DNA of 64,000 nucleotides from Cephalotus follicularis (GCA_001972305.1 BDDD01000116.1:124001-188000), one strand, 5' to 3'. Positions 10,560 through 24,071 are shown, numbered from the stretch's first letter. Program-made: numbers and translations. Notes: generated by a model from the letters alone, not told the origin.

Positions 10560-13500
10560 ATGTTGTTTTTGCTACTACTGGTGGCTGGAATCGTAGGCAC
10601 AGAATCCTACATAGCTTACAACACTACAAACACGATTGTCTCCGACAAAATCAACGTCCATTTAGTCCCTCACTCACACGATGATGTTGGTTGGTTAAAG
10701 ACCGTTGATCAGTACTATGTTGGCGCCAACAACTCAATCCGGGTACTAATACTATATATATTTTTGTCTTGTTAATATTATAAAAGAAAGGCTTTTTTTT
10801 TAAAAATAATTGTGGGTAATTCTTTTATCATTGATTTTGTTTTTGGGTTTAATGAAAATAGGGAGCTTGTGTACAGAACGTGTTGGATTCCGTGATTTCC
10901 GCTTTGTTGGATGACAAGAATAGAAAGTTCATCTATGTTGAGATAGTAATATTCAATTTTATATTTTTTTTCATTTGTGGGATTTTGTTGATAATCTGGA
11001 CATGCATCAACGATGGGTATTTTGATTCAAAAGTTTTTACTTTTTTTTAAGGCTTTCTTTCAAAGATGGTGGAGGCAACAAAGTGATGCAATGAAGATTA
11101 AAGTCAAGGAGCTAGTCAACTCTGGTCAGCTAGAATTCATGTATATTTCACTGATTATATACAGCGCCTTTGTTTCTTTGTCCTTGTTTTTTTGGTACCT
11201 TGCGTGTCACAGAAGTGCAGTTTGTCTCGGTTCTATTATTGATTTTTTTTTTGTTTTGGATATCTTGGTTTTGCTTATGTAGAAATGGAGGTATGTCTAT
11301 GCATGATGAGGCAACCACACATTACATTGACTTGATTGATCAGACAACTCTAGGGCATCAGTTTATCAAAGAGGAATTTGGTCAGATGCCTAGAGTCGGT
11401 TGGCAGATCGATCCTTTTGGACATTCTGCTGTGCAAGCTTACTTGGTTGGTGCTGAGGTATTACTATTTATATATGTTGTTTTAGTCCGTAAAAGGGTTC
11501 AGCCTTGTGTGGAATTTATTAATGGTTCTTTTAGAATTGTATAGAAAATGTAAAATTCTATTCAAATATGGTGTATAGAGTCTAACAACGTGTTTCTATC
11601 AATTCGGTTAACATGATAAGTTTGTTGGTTTATGACCTCAAAGTACCATGCTGTTGCAGTTAGGATTTGACTCTCTCTTTTTTGCTCGAATTGATTTCCA
11701 AGATAGAGCTAAGAGATTGAATGAGAAAAGCCTTGAGGTTGTATGGCGGGGTTCTAGGTCCCTTAGCTCATCTGCACAGGTTAGGTGATTGATGTCTATT
11801 CTTGCTTGCCTTACTATCTAATATGTAAATGATGTTATTATTTCTGCTTCTTGATTGCAACTTATTTTATACAAGAAGTGCAGTCTGGTCCACTTGATTG
11901 TAATAGCTCGGACATTTTTCTGACTCCTATTGTAAATCTCAATTTCAGATATTTACTGGTATATTCCCCAGACATTATGACCCTCCTGATGGTTTCACAT
12001 TTGAAATAAATGACGTGTCCCCTCCTATCCAGGTGATCCTCCTAAAATGATATTTAATATCAATCTGGTTTCTTGCACTGGAACTCCTGTTCACATTACA
12101 TATTTTACTGAAGGATGATGTCCTCCTCTTTGACTATAATGTTCAAGAGCGAGTTAATGACTTTGTTGCTGCTGCTATGGCACAGGTAAGGCCTTAATTG
12201 TTTTTTTACTTTATCAGTTTTCTTGCTCTTTTTACTTTAGGTGGTAGTTTTCTGTTAGCTGCACAATAAGCTAGTAGGGAAGAAACTAACATCAGTCGTT
12301 GGGTAGTGGAAGTCAAGCGTCATTACCAGCGCATAAATGTTCATATTGACCGAGCTTCTATGGTCTCAAATCAGGGATCAAACATTCAATGCCCTTTCTA
12401 ATGTACATTGCCACTAATAAAGCGTAGTTTCATCTCTTTTCTAGGCTAATGTAACCAGGACAAATCATATAATGTGGTGCATGGGGACAGACTTTCGTTA
12501 TCAATATGCGAATTCATGGTTCAGACAGATGGATAAGTTCATTCATTATGTCAATGAGGTATCAGTTTCTCAAAAGCCTTTCTGGAAGATGGATAAAAGA
12601 AGCCGAATGTGTGTTTTGATCTTATCATGTTCCTCTTCCTCAATGGCTTTCAGTCCTTTCATCGTTTTCTCTACTTGTTAATAGCTCTAATAGAATTCTG
12701 AAGTTACTAAACTGTTTTTTTATTTAAAAATTCTCAGGATGGGCGTGTGAATGCTCTCTATTCAACCCCCTCCATATATACTGATGGAAAACATGAAGCA
12801 AATGAAAAATGGCCGCTCAAGACTGATGATTTTTTCCCGTGAGTCTGACTTCAAAGTTTTGGTACCTCAGTATAGTGTAATTNCATAACATCTTTTTCAG
12901 GTATGCAGATCATCCAAATGCATATTGGACAGGTTACTTCACTAGTAGGCCGGCGCTTAAAGGTTATGTTAGAACAATGAGTGCTTACTACGTGGTACTT
13001 GATTTTCTTTTACTTCTTCAAAAAGTGATCTGTTTGTCCTGGTAGGCTCTCCCACTCCTCCTAACAGTCTGTTGCTTTCTTTGTTTTGTTGATAGGCATC
13101 AAGGCAATTGGAATTCCTTAAAGGCAGGAGTAGTTCAGGTCCAAACACTGATGCATTGGCTAATGCTCTGGCAATTGCTCAGCATCATGATGCAGTTAGT
13201 GGTACAGAAAGGCAGCATGTTGCTGCTGATTATGCTTTGAGAATTTCAATTGGTTATCAGGAGGTGCATAAGAATATTATTGAAAATTACTGGAATTTTA
13301 AATTCAAATGTGTAGATGGAATTTTTATCTCCTTAAATTCTTTTGCAGGCTGAGAAGGTGGTAGCCTCTTCTCTTGCTTTTTTGACGGAGCCAACATCAA
13401 GTATTGGACAGAAGAATCCAGTCACAAACTTTCAGCAGGTAATACGCAGTACAAGTCTATCCAGTGTTTCCATTATGCACTTCATAGTTTGGATGGCATG

Positions 13501-16500
13501 GAACTCTGTTTTATGCAGTAAAGAATTTCATACTATGATATTCATTGGTTTTTGACATAATATTAGTTTCGAATAATTATTGCTGATGGTTTTGTTATGT
13601 TTGTCAGTAATGTTACATCCATTATCCATTATCTCATGCAGCTTTTAACTCTGATTCCCTCCTTATGTTATCTACATCGAGCATCATGTCCCAAACAATC
13701 TAGTTTAGTAATTATATTGTTTCATGCAAAAGTTGTCACATACATGCCTGTGCAAGCCTATGTACCATTATATAACCCATTGCTCTGATCAATAGAAATG
13801 GTTTAACATACCTAATAAACATTGATGTGCTGGAATACTTGAACAGCATACTTGTGCAATATTATGATTGAAACTTAAGTGTTATCATGAATTTGTACTA
13901 GTAGCAACATTTGTGTCTCTAAAGAATATTAAGGAGAGGTGAAACTTGAAAGGGAGTATATATTTTTTTTCTTGGCTTTTCCAGATAAAAATTGATGAAC
14001 ACTAACAAATAGAAGTGTAAAAGTCACCTTTTTGTATGTAATGTCGCAATCGAACCAACTTTCTATCTGTTTTGGAGTTGCACGGAACATTCGGTTAAAT
14101 TCTATCTTGTGAATTTGCTGGCAGTGTCCTCTTCTCAATATAAGTTACTGTCCTCCATCAGAAGCTGAATTGCTTAATGGCAGAAGCTTGGTAAGGACAT
14201 AATATTACTGTATTTTATTTACTTTCTTTTTCTCAGAAGATTGGAACTGGCTGTTCATAGCCTCAGCTTATGTTCTCACTTCTCTACCATAGGTAATTGT
14301 CATCTACAATCCTTTAGGATGGAAGAGAGAGGAAGTAATACGAATCCCTGTGAGTGCTTCTATCTTGCCCTTGTGTTGGTATAAATTTGTGTAACTCCTA
14401 GAGCCTCTTTTAAACTGTTATGGAAGATTTGCTGCTTGCCAAAAGAAGTGGTAGTTTTTGCAAATTGTGCTAATCTGATTGCTTGGGATAATATTATCAA
14501 AGCTTGGTGCTGTTTTGTGACCGAAAATTTTTATGTGGTGCTGAAGAACATGCATTTGAAGATAAAAAGAACTTGATATTTTACTTTATCGCTAAGCAAA
14601 TTTAACATGCCACAGGTCTCCACTGAATGGGTTACTGTTAAAGATTCTGATGGGACAGAAATTGAATCTCAACTTCTACCTCTGTCAAATGCTGCAGTGG
14701 GCGTGCGGGATTACTATGTCAGAGCATATTTGGGTAAATCCCCAAGTGAAACAGTTAAGTATTGGCTTGCGTTTTCAGCATCTGTACCAGCTCTTGGTTT
14801 CAGCACGTATATAGTAACAACTGCAAAGCAGACAGGTTAGCCTTATTGCTTCAGTATAATGCACTGTTTCTGTAGTATAATATATATTCCTAATTTTGAC
14901 ACTCTGTTAGTTCTTTCGAAATGAAGATCGTAGTTCAGCTATCTCAACTGTATATACTTCAGAAGGTAGGACAAATACTACCATAGAAGTTGGCCAAGGA
15001 AGCTTGAAGCTACTATATTCAGCAGATGAAGGAAAACTTACTCACTATATTAACAACAGAAATCTGGTATAATCTATTGTTCATGTTTCATTTTCTCGCT
15101 TTCGGATTTTTTATTTATTTCAATATGCATATAAAGTATTTTTTGGATCAAAATTTTTTTTATTTGCATTCTTGCATCTGATTCTGTTGTGGTAATGATT
15201 AATATTTGATTTAATTGTTACTGAAGGTTGCAGCATTTGCTGAACAATCATACAGTTATTATTCTGGAAATGATGGAACTGATAAAGATCCGCAGGTAGT
15301 CAAATTTCCAAATGCATTCTCAGCATGATATTTTTTTACTGAATTATGTATGCTTTGCACTTAAATTCCAATTCATTATCATATATTGAATTAGTCTTAG
15401 ATAGGTTTTTTTTTTTGGAATTATTGATGTTTCTTGAAGGCTTCTGGAGCTTATGTCTTCCGTCCAAATGATACATTTCCGATAAAATCTGAAAGCCAGG
15501 TAATTTTGTTCATATAATGTTTTGACCAACCTTTTTGTGCTGATTAATAAAGGTCTCTCCATATAATTTAGTTACTTATGAGAAAATGAGTGTACGAAAG
15601 AAATTGGATATGTTTTTTGTTCCAGGTTCAACAAACTATTGTGCGGGGTTCGTTGTTGGATGAAGTACATCAAAAGCTCAATCCATGGATATCTCAGGTG
15701 ATTCTTCTAATTTCAAAAAGTAAAATAGACTTGTCAGGACCTTGGACATTTTCAAGATTCATGCATTTATTATGAGGTTAATTATTGGGATTGATCACTT
15801 GGAGACTTAAACATATGTTTAGTTTATTAAATGGACTTTTATTCTCTCAAACTCCCCTGCTTTTTGTGCTTCTTACCTAATTACATACTTGCATAAATGT
15901 CACATTGTTGCTTTCACCACTTTATTTTTGGGTGGTTTTTGGGTAGTATAGGTTATACTTTGCTGAATGTCATTCTTTCGATGAAGAAATGAATCTCACA
16001 ATTGGATTATATGATGATGTAGATATATACCAATTTCCTCATCAAAGTCATTTCAGATAATAAACATAAGCTGTTCCAAAAAAAAAAATTAATAATAAAC
16101 ATAAGCAGACCACTTTGCCTTGCCCAGATATTGTTATCTGCGTTATGTTTTCAGTAACACGATGTGGCATGTATGCACAGATTACTAGGGTATATAAGGG
16201 AAAGGAGCATGCGGAAGTTGAGTTCACTGTAAGTTGTTGTAGCTTTACAAGAGTTTCCTTATGAGTTTAGTATTTAATTTGTTGGCTTTATGCATATGGT
16301 TTTAGATAGGGCCTATACCTGTGGATGATGGGATTGGGAAAGAAGTCACAACTAAAATTACAACCACCATGAAGACCAATAAGACCTTCTACACGGATTC
16401 TAATGGGCGGGACTTCATCAAACGGGTATGCTGATATTTGCTGTCTGTCATCTACAGAATATTGTAGCCATTAATAATCAATATACTTCTTTATCATTAC

Positions 16501-18911
16501 AATGGTTCAATATCACTTCTCTGATTATAGTTATTAAGGAGAGAATCTTAATAAATACATAATAGCAGATGAGTTTGACTAAATGGTCTGACTAGGATTA
16601 TTTGTTACATTATTAAATTCTTTATTTTTGTTGGATCTGATACTTTTATAGATTTTTTCAGATTCGGGATAACAGGACAGACTGGGACCTCCAAGTGAAT
16701 CAACCAGTTGCTGGAAATTATTACCCTGTGAGTACCATCTAGTAGTTCTGTACCATGTAAAGTTTACGTTTACTTATAGTCGTTTCTCTGCCTTCTCTGA
16801 ACTTTATATTTGCAGATTAATCTCGGAATCTATGTGCAAGATGACAGCACAGAACTCTCAGTTTTGGTGGACCGTGCAGTTGGAGGATCCAGCTTAGTTG
16901 ATGGTGAGATCGAGCTGATGCTCCATAGGTTTGTTATAATTTATATCTATTCCATTTCTATTAATTTCTATTTATAATATTGTAGAGATATTCCATTGTG
17001 ATGCGTTTCATTTGTACAATTAAAATTGCTTGTGTATTTTTTTTTCTTTCTAATACACACTTTTTGTTCTGCAGGAGGTTAGTTCATGATGACATCAGAG
17101 GTGTTGGCGAGATTTTAAATGAAACAGTTTGTGCCCTTGATGGATGCATAGGTTTAACTGTAAGCATGGCCAATTCTGTGGCAACTGTTCAATAACGTTA
17201 CTGTCAATGGGAATTTGGTGGCACAGTGCAGTTACTAGATGCTTCTTTTTGTTTAGAATACCCTAAACAATCATAGGTTGACTTTTCGAAGGCTATGAAC
17301 CAATGGGGAGAAAGGAACCCCTCCCCTTCACTTTTGAAATAACAAATTTATCCCTAGTCTGTGGGCTAAGTTTTGAAAACTGGAATGATTGAAGTCCATG
17401 GTGAAGTACTTATTATTCTTTGGTTTCACTTGACTGCATTTGAGGTTGCATATTTACAGTTTTACCTTGCGGGGAGCTCACTTGAGGATCAATTTCACTT
17501 TCCATAACTGTATGCGGCTGTTGCTTCTTATTCTTTGATATGTTATCTTGCAGATCCAAGGTAAATTTTATCTCAGAATCGATCATCTAGGAGAAGGTGC
17601 CAAGTGGCGTCGGACAGTAGGCCAGGAGATATATTCTCCACTTCTCTTGGCCTTCACTGAACAGGTGGAAGTAAACCTTGATTTGATTTGATGTCATGGA
17701 GTGAAGTTGTTATTTTCTACCCCCCTTGATTTGTTTCTCTCTTGCAGGATGGAGATAATTGGACGAATTCTCATGTACTCTCATTTTCGGGAATTGATCC
17801 ATCCTACACTTTACCCAACAACGTTGCCATGATAACACTCCAGGCCAGTGAGAAATGATTGGAATTAGCAGAGCTGGCTTTGCATTGTGCCCTTGAAAAA
17901 TAATGAGATGAAGCTTTGTAAAGTTAGCTTGTACTTTCCACCTTTTTCTTTTCTTCTGATGGAAATATATGTTATATTTCTGATCATTGCAGGAACTTGA
18001 AAATGGAAGAGTGCTCCTTCGGTTGGCTCACCTATATGAGGTCTTACCTCATATCTTCTCTACTTTAGCTTTCATTATAAGTATTGCGCCGTTCGGAGTG
18101 AATATAAGTGAAAGTTTGTCTAGACCACCCTGTAGTACTTTGATGTTTTAAGTATGGCTGTTGACACGGGTTCTAATTATTCTAGTTTTCATATTATACT
18201 TTTTCATCCAATTTATTTGGTCTCTTTTGTTTTTTTGCATCGGCTTTTGTACATTCTAATCTAAGAGGATGCCATATATTGTCATTTCCTATTAATCAAT
18301 GCTGAGGCAGGGAATTTTCAATAGAGGGTCCTAAAAGTGCGGGCAGTGCATTGATTCGGCAATTAGCAGAACATTTAAACAACCAACTCGTTGCTCTGTT
18401 TTTTCTGCATTAATGCCTTTGATTGAATGACCTTGGACTCACGTGGTTATTAACTTGGTTGAACTGCATATACTAACATACTTGTTTTGATGGTTGTCTG
18501 GTCATGTCCAAAGAGTGGAGAGGACAAGGACTACTCTGTTTCCGCAAGTGTCGAACTGAAAAAGTTGTTTGCAACAAAGAAGGTAAAAAGAGCAGTTGGG
18601 TACACAACTCCAAACATTTTATTTTCAAATGGTAGACTCATATACAAACCTTAATTTGACTACAACACCGTCGTGGTCGAATGCTTTTCCAGATAAGTGC
18701 AGTGACAGAGATGAGTTTGTCTGGCAATCAAGAAAGAGCTGAGATGGAAAAGAAGAGGTTGGTTTGGGAAGTTCAAGGGTATGCACAAGAAGAAGCCGAG
18801 GTGGTTAGGGGAGGAGCTGTTGATCCTGCAAAACTGGTTGTGGAACTAGCTCCGATGGAAATCCGTACTTTCTTTATCGACTTTGATTACCTCCAAATGT
18901 TTGGTTCATGA
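10560..18911 (+). CDS. Class II alpha-mannosidase (GH38), vacuolar/lysosomal type, copy 1
   Basis: Hydrolyses alpha-mannosidic links in N-glycans, probably in vacuole or apoplast. I follow 29 exons: 10560-10742, 10862-10945, 11052-11140, 11283-11457, 11660-11779, 11949-12032, 12114-12185, 12445-12558, 12738-12838, 12901-12994, 13096-13263, 13349-13438, 14125-14190, 14293-14349, 14616-14835, 14927-15066, 15227-15295, 15440-15499, 15626-15697, 16181-16228, 16306-16425, 16662-16727, 16816-16928, 17075-17159, 17554-17664, 17748-17843, 17993-18040, 18514-18582, 18693-18911. They join without a stop to about 1010 residues, the family's usual size. Residues 1-15 look like a signal peptide. PHSHDDVGW (zinc ligands His40, Asp42), QIDPFGHS (nucleophile Asp162) and [10 protein letters not shown] (His402/403) are intact. 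Intron 26 appears to use a GC donor. Copy 2 at 40263 shares every intron position. Edges rest on GT/AG, phase and comparison of the copies. Confidence 0.93.
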
Positions 18912-19639
18912 AATGGAAATTTGCTTTTGGGAATGGAACCACTTCTCTGTATTATCAACTGTGTCTCTTTCATTGTAGTTTGTGTTTATTGTCATGGTGC
19001 TGAAATGAAACATTTTATACTAACGGTAACGGTAACAGAAGAATAAAAAAGGGTAAAACTATACTCAAACGCACTCGGTGTTTGGATTTTCATCATGTGT
19101 GTAGCGAGAGACTATATCATGGATAGTTACAAAGGAATCTAATGGACAGTTTAGAAAAAATCATTTCTTTTTATTTATATAAGATGCGTTAATAAGATGA
19201 ATTATTAATGGAGGAGAATGGATGCAACAATCATTAAGATATGTGAGAAAAGTAATCATTACAAGAGAGATCTACAAATATTTGGTATAATAATTCATTT
19301 GAAAATGTATCGTGATGAACATGAGAAATGACTATCACAATCTTCAAGTTGAATTCTTTTTTTTACATTGCTTTAATGCTAATTCATTATTCATATGTTT
19401 ACTAATTACAACATTTTGTGGTAAATTTCATAGTCTATGTCGTTTTAAAAGTTTCTTTGCACAAAATTAAGAGAGGGATTGAGTTTTTTTTTTTTTTTAA
19501 TAAAAAAGTTCAGTATATATATTAAATAGATAAAGAAATGGGGTGTATGCCTTCCCTTTACAAAGTTAAACATTTTTTTCAAAATTAATTCAGCATTTCT
19601 CTATTTATTTATTTAAATGTTTAAAAACCAAATTTTATT
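18912..19639 (+). other. 3' flank of alpha-mannosidase 1
   Basis: AATAAA at 19042-19047, about 130 bases after the stop codon, is a plausible polyadenylation signal, so the first part is probably 3' UTR. Beyond it the sequence is AT-rich with poly-T runs (for example 19482-19498); I see no gene. Confidence 0.45.
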
Positions 19640-20170
19640 TTAAAAATCAAAATTCTTTCTCTCCTTATATCTCTCCGTATTTCTTTCCCACTCTCTCACT
19701 TTCTTTCTACCTCTCCCGTATTCCCTCCCTCTTTCCTTATTCTCCCTCTTTCCTTATCCATTTCCCGTTTCTCTCCCCCATTCGCCTTCTCTCTCCCATT
19801 CTGTTTATTTTAAAACGTTAGTCACCTTTATCACTCTATCGTCATCTCTCTCGCCTCGGACGTACAACTGCTTGCGTAGTTGCTGATTTCTTGCGCTCCT
19901 CCCACAGATTTGCATCAAATTCAGGTTTGTTCATGGTGCTTTGGCTTAAGGAATCATTTTGGTTTGATATGTACATACAAACTGTTAGATTTTATTCTCT
20001 CTCCCTACTCTGTTTTAACGCCAGCCATCTTTTCTCTCTCTTTCTCTTTCTCTCTCGCCTAGAACTAGCTGCTACCGCATGGCTTCTGGATTCTTGGCGC
20101 TCCTTTCATAGTTTTTGCATCATAATCGGGTTTGTTCTTGTGTTTGTTGTGATGATGCATCTGTTTTGAT
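19640..20170. repeat. Pyrimidine-rich tract and diverged local duplication
   Basis: 19650-19860 on the plus strand is almost only C and T (TCTC, CCCTC, TTTCC words). Two related blocks follow, 19846-19932 and 20050-20140, sharing CTCTCGCCT, CTGCT, GCGCTCCT, TTTGCATCA and GGTTTGTTC about 205 bp apart. Both look like a plant 5' leader ending at a splice donor (..G then GTTTGTTC), but no coding exon follows. It may be an orphan promoter and leader or part of a repeat. Confidence 0.45.
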
Positions 20171-20517
20171 ATCAACCCTTTTTATGTATAAATAGTCAGA
20201 AACCGTCCTAACATATGAGTCCAACCACCATTTATATAGTTTCTCTGTTCTTGAGTTTCTTTTTAATAGAGTCGGGTGTCTTAATGGATTATGTAACCTA
20301 GTTTTGATAAGTTGATGGTTGGCGTTTTGATATTGAACTGATCACATGAGCAGGGGTTAGACTCCATCTTCCTCATTTAAGCTAGCTAATGCCTGCATGT
20401 TTCTCCCATCCTTTGTGTTATCTGATTATTTAATGTCTTAATCCCAAACAGAAATTCAGTAGGATTGTTAGACATGTGGTTAACCTCAAGCTGTCTTCTT
20501 CTGGTTTGTACACACAG

Positions 20518-20800
20518 GCGTCAACGCTTTCCATTTTGTTATTGCAAGACGTCGACCTTAGCGTGTTCAATGGTATCGTTGTCCTCTGTATAAGCGTCGC
20601 CTGTTTCGCAACAAGCGTCGATGCTTATACTAGAGCGTCGACGTTTTGGTAAGCTCTGACACTCTCTTTTTGTTACAATTGTTAAGCGTCGACGCTATCT
20701 CCTTTGTAATTGATAAGCGTCGCCGGTTTGATGTGAGCGTCGACGCTTTAGGCTAGAACGCCGATGCTCTCGGCTCTGTATGCAAGAAGGCGCCGACGTT
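20518..20800. repeat. Palindrome array, consensus AGCGTCGACGCT
   Basis: About eleven units such as GGCGTCAACGC (20518), GACGTCGACC, AGCGTCGATGCTTAT, GAGCGTCGACGTTTT, AAGCGTCGACGCTAT (about 20684) and GAGCGTCGACGCTTT (about 20735). Core TCGA with GCG/CGC arms; several are perfect 12-bp palindromes and others carry one C-to-T type change. Confidence 0.75.
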
Positions 20801-21385
20801 TTCGTTGGGGATTCCAATTCCTGACGTGAATCTTTCTTTTATCTCTTTTAGTTTTGGTAACAATCGAGGTGCGACCTAAGAATTATTTGATTTTCTCTTG
20901 AGGTTATTTTTCTTGTGATCGCATAAGGTACGGATTTTCGTCCTTGATACATTCCTACTGATTTTATTGTAATAAATTTGATTTTTAGTTTTATGAATAA
21001 GTATGAATTTTTATTATTGTCTCTTCTTTTAATTATTTTGCATGATTAAATGAGATTGATATTACCAAGCTAGTATGTTTGATTTTCGAGCAAATGTGAA
21101 ACTGTTAAATGTTATCGTTTGGTAAACGATTTTAAGATTGAGAAACTTTGGTTTATATGTGGAAACCTTATACGTTTGAAATGGTTTTTAGTAAATCATT
21201 ATTTTAAAATTGTTGAATACTGAGAATATAACCACCTATGGGGGTACCATAGGCATGATATAGGCCTGGCACAGGAGCATGACACCATCCGTAGCGGTGT
21301 GATCAGTCTACAACGTCTCTCTATGTGTGATATCCTATGGAGAGGATTTGGATCCCATTTATGATAGAGGCGTATGGGTCGGCCC

Positions 21386-24071
21386 TGTTGGGAACCCCCT
21401 GAACCATGGGGGCAGCGGAGGCTCTAAGCGCGGCGGAAGCGAAACATAAACTCAATTATGGGCATTAGGTGTAAAGGGTGATCAATTTTAATTTTCAATC
21501 AAATGATTGATTCCCAAGAAATGGGTTACCGTACCCGATGTCCACAATTGTCCCAATAAGCCCAGGAACCCTAATAGAGCATGTAGCCAAACCAACCAAC
21601 CGATCCAAGCATAAGGGAGAAACGGGTTTGGAGTAAGAGTTACCGTAAACTCTCACATTGGTCACAAACAATTGCATTAAGGGAACACACACAATCCCTA
21701 AACAATTGACCCACAAACCCGAACCAAGAGCAATCCCTAACCCTAAGAAATCACTATGGTTCCTCCACAAAAAAACAAGGGGGTTCGGCCGGGGTAGGCA
21801 TACCCAAGCCACAACCCAAAGCACACGCGCTATGACCCATAACGTGCAGCCCACAACAAAACCACATACCCATTCATCATGGGTTTGGCTAGCGTTGGCA
21901 AACCCTAGCCCCAATCTAAATCCATAAAGAGGGAGACAAGAAATTGGTTACCTCAAGTGATCGCTCCTTCCTTCAAGAGCTCTCTCATCACTTTAATTCC
22001 AAATCCTCCATTAAAGCTCAAAGCTCCAAGCTCCAAGCTCCAAGCTCCTCCTTGATCCATGGACAAGGAAGATGATGATGGAGGTTTGAGTGTTTATCCT
22101 ACACTCTAAACTCCATAGATAAAGATGAGATGCAAGGAACAAATCATCTCCACCTATATTGAGCTTTGAGGGGTGAAGGATGGTTGAAAATGACAGAAAA
22201 ATCGCACCAGGAGATATGGGCGTCAACGCCTAACCCTAAGGCATCGACGCGCACGTTCTGCAGGTCGAAGAGAGAAGACGGCCAGGAAGAGAGAGAGAGA
22301 GAAAAGAGTTGTGTGTTAAGGAAGCTTCTCTTAAGCTATTTATACTCTCCTATATGCGTCAATGCCTACCGATGGCGTTGACTCTTCCAGTCTTGGCGTT
22401 GACACAATGCTCTTTATAGCGTCAACGTGTAAAGTCCCTGATTTCCATAACGTCAACGCATGCTCTCCATGGCGTCGACGCAATGGATCCCCTATCATGG
22501 CGTCAACGCCCAGAGATGGCGTCGACGCGTAAGGATGGATGAGACTCACAATCTCTTCCTGTCTTGACGTCAACGCGTACACATGGCGTTAACGCCGAGA
22601 TGCTTTCTCATGGCGTCGACGCATGCTCTCTATGGCATCAATGCCAAAAGTCCCTGGAATCCATGGCGTCGATACATACTCTCTATGGCATCGACGCGCA
22701 AGACTAGGATGAGACATTTCTCTTCTATATACAATTTCAACCCTTTGCTTGGAGATTTCATCGTGGTAATGCATGGACCTAAATCCAGCATATGAAATAC
22801 TCACTGGCATAGAAACATCCTCTCGATGTTATCCTTTCACTAAATGACATGTGTCTCTCACACGTGTCAACTTTTTCAAAGCAGGCAGGACCCGGAAAGC
22901 TTGGTCAATATCTGGTAAGCTGATAAGTTTCTCAGAACATCCCGAGTTCTGGTACGACCATCCTAATAGTCCTCTCGACTATTCATAAGATGGCCCCGGT
23001 GTGAGTTCTCGTCACCCCCGGATCTGTGTATCACCAAGTCTATCAGTCCACAACCAGATAGCCAGAGCTTTAAGCCCGTCTTCGGCATATGTGTCATGTA
23101 ACCCTCATCACTATTGACTCCGACCACGGACAAGGGTGTGGATTAAATGTCCACCCAAGATATTCCGCGACCATATAAATTTGTGAACACATTGTGACTT
23201 CGACGGATCTCCCCGGAATCACCCTATATCCAATCCTCCTAAGTCTGACCAGGTCTTTCAGTCAACAATGGTCAAGATCATATAGAGTCATTCATCCATC
23301 ATTACGGGTGTGATGATTCCATATTGCGAACTACGCCCATACGTCTCAATACAGCTTCCACATGACCCAAAGATAACCCTTTTTTCAGCACGTGGCTAGT
23401 GCTGGGGAAGGCGAAAATCAAAGTCATGCAGTCACTACACAATGCATGCCAGCCGCTCAGGTCTAAGGATACAACGTAGGTTAAGACCTACTAGTCACCA
23501 TAGACTATACATTACCGAAAACTATAGGGATCCTGTCGACAAGGGTAATGTCCATCCAGATAGGTCACCTATGGTGGGTTGGTTCAGTGTCAAGCTCTCT
23601 AGCACGTACCCCGTATCAGCTTTAGTGCCATACAAACGGTAATGAGAGAAGCCGTCCTCCAAACGAGGGAGAAAGCATAATACGTCAAGCTTTTGCGGTT
23701 CATCAATTGCCTAGAAAGTGAACTTATGACTTGGAACTTCTGTCTGAATGGACTAAGGACCTCATTCTCATTACCTCTTTTGGCATGAGATCCAACCCCT
23801 CGGTGACAGGGTGCTATATGTGTACTTAGTTGACATGGTGATCAACTGATCTACTTTTGACGGTTTGGGATATTACATATAGCCGGTTTGCCATTGTGAA
23901 TATATATATGCATTATTGAACATAGCTGGAACTTAGAATGTAGGATAAGAGTGTAAAGTACATACATGCAGCCAACCATAGACTTGCATGGATTATTCTA
24001 ATTAAGGAATATATTAAATATGTATACCTAATTAGCCCCTTCATTGCTTGCAGGGACACCCAACTCCAACA
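21386..24071. mobile_element. 2.69 kb solo-LTR-like insertion
   Basis: Starts TGTTGGGAACC and ends ACTCCAACA, so the termini are TGTTGG..CCAACA inverted repeats. It is flanked by exact 5-bp duplications GGCCC at 21381-21385 and 24072-24076, the signature of LTR-element integration. Removing it rejoins the surrounding LTR sequence. I found no internal pair of LTRs, gag or pol, so a solo LTR left by recombination, or a non-coding LARD-type element, fits best. Open frames inside show no recognisable domain. Confidence 0.75.
22218..22705. repeat. Palindrome array, consensus ATGGCGTCGACGCCAT
   Basis: About sixteen units of GGCGTC(G/A)ACGC and single-base variants, many preceded by CAT or TAT, between 22218 and 22705, inside the solo-LTR-like element. 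Filler phrases such as ATGCTCTC and AAAGTCCCTGG recur. Core TCGA, arms GGCG/CGCC. Confidence 0.8.

Noticed and set aside
21495-21914. 139-residue minus-strand frame in the solo-LTR-like element
   Set aside because: No domain, low-complexity composition and a position inside an LTR.
22166-22810. Several overlapping open frames on both strands in the solo-LTR-like element
   Set aside because: They arise from the GGCGTCGACGC repeats, which avoid stops in several frames; no domain pattern is seen.
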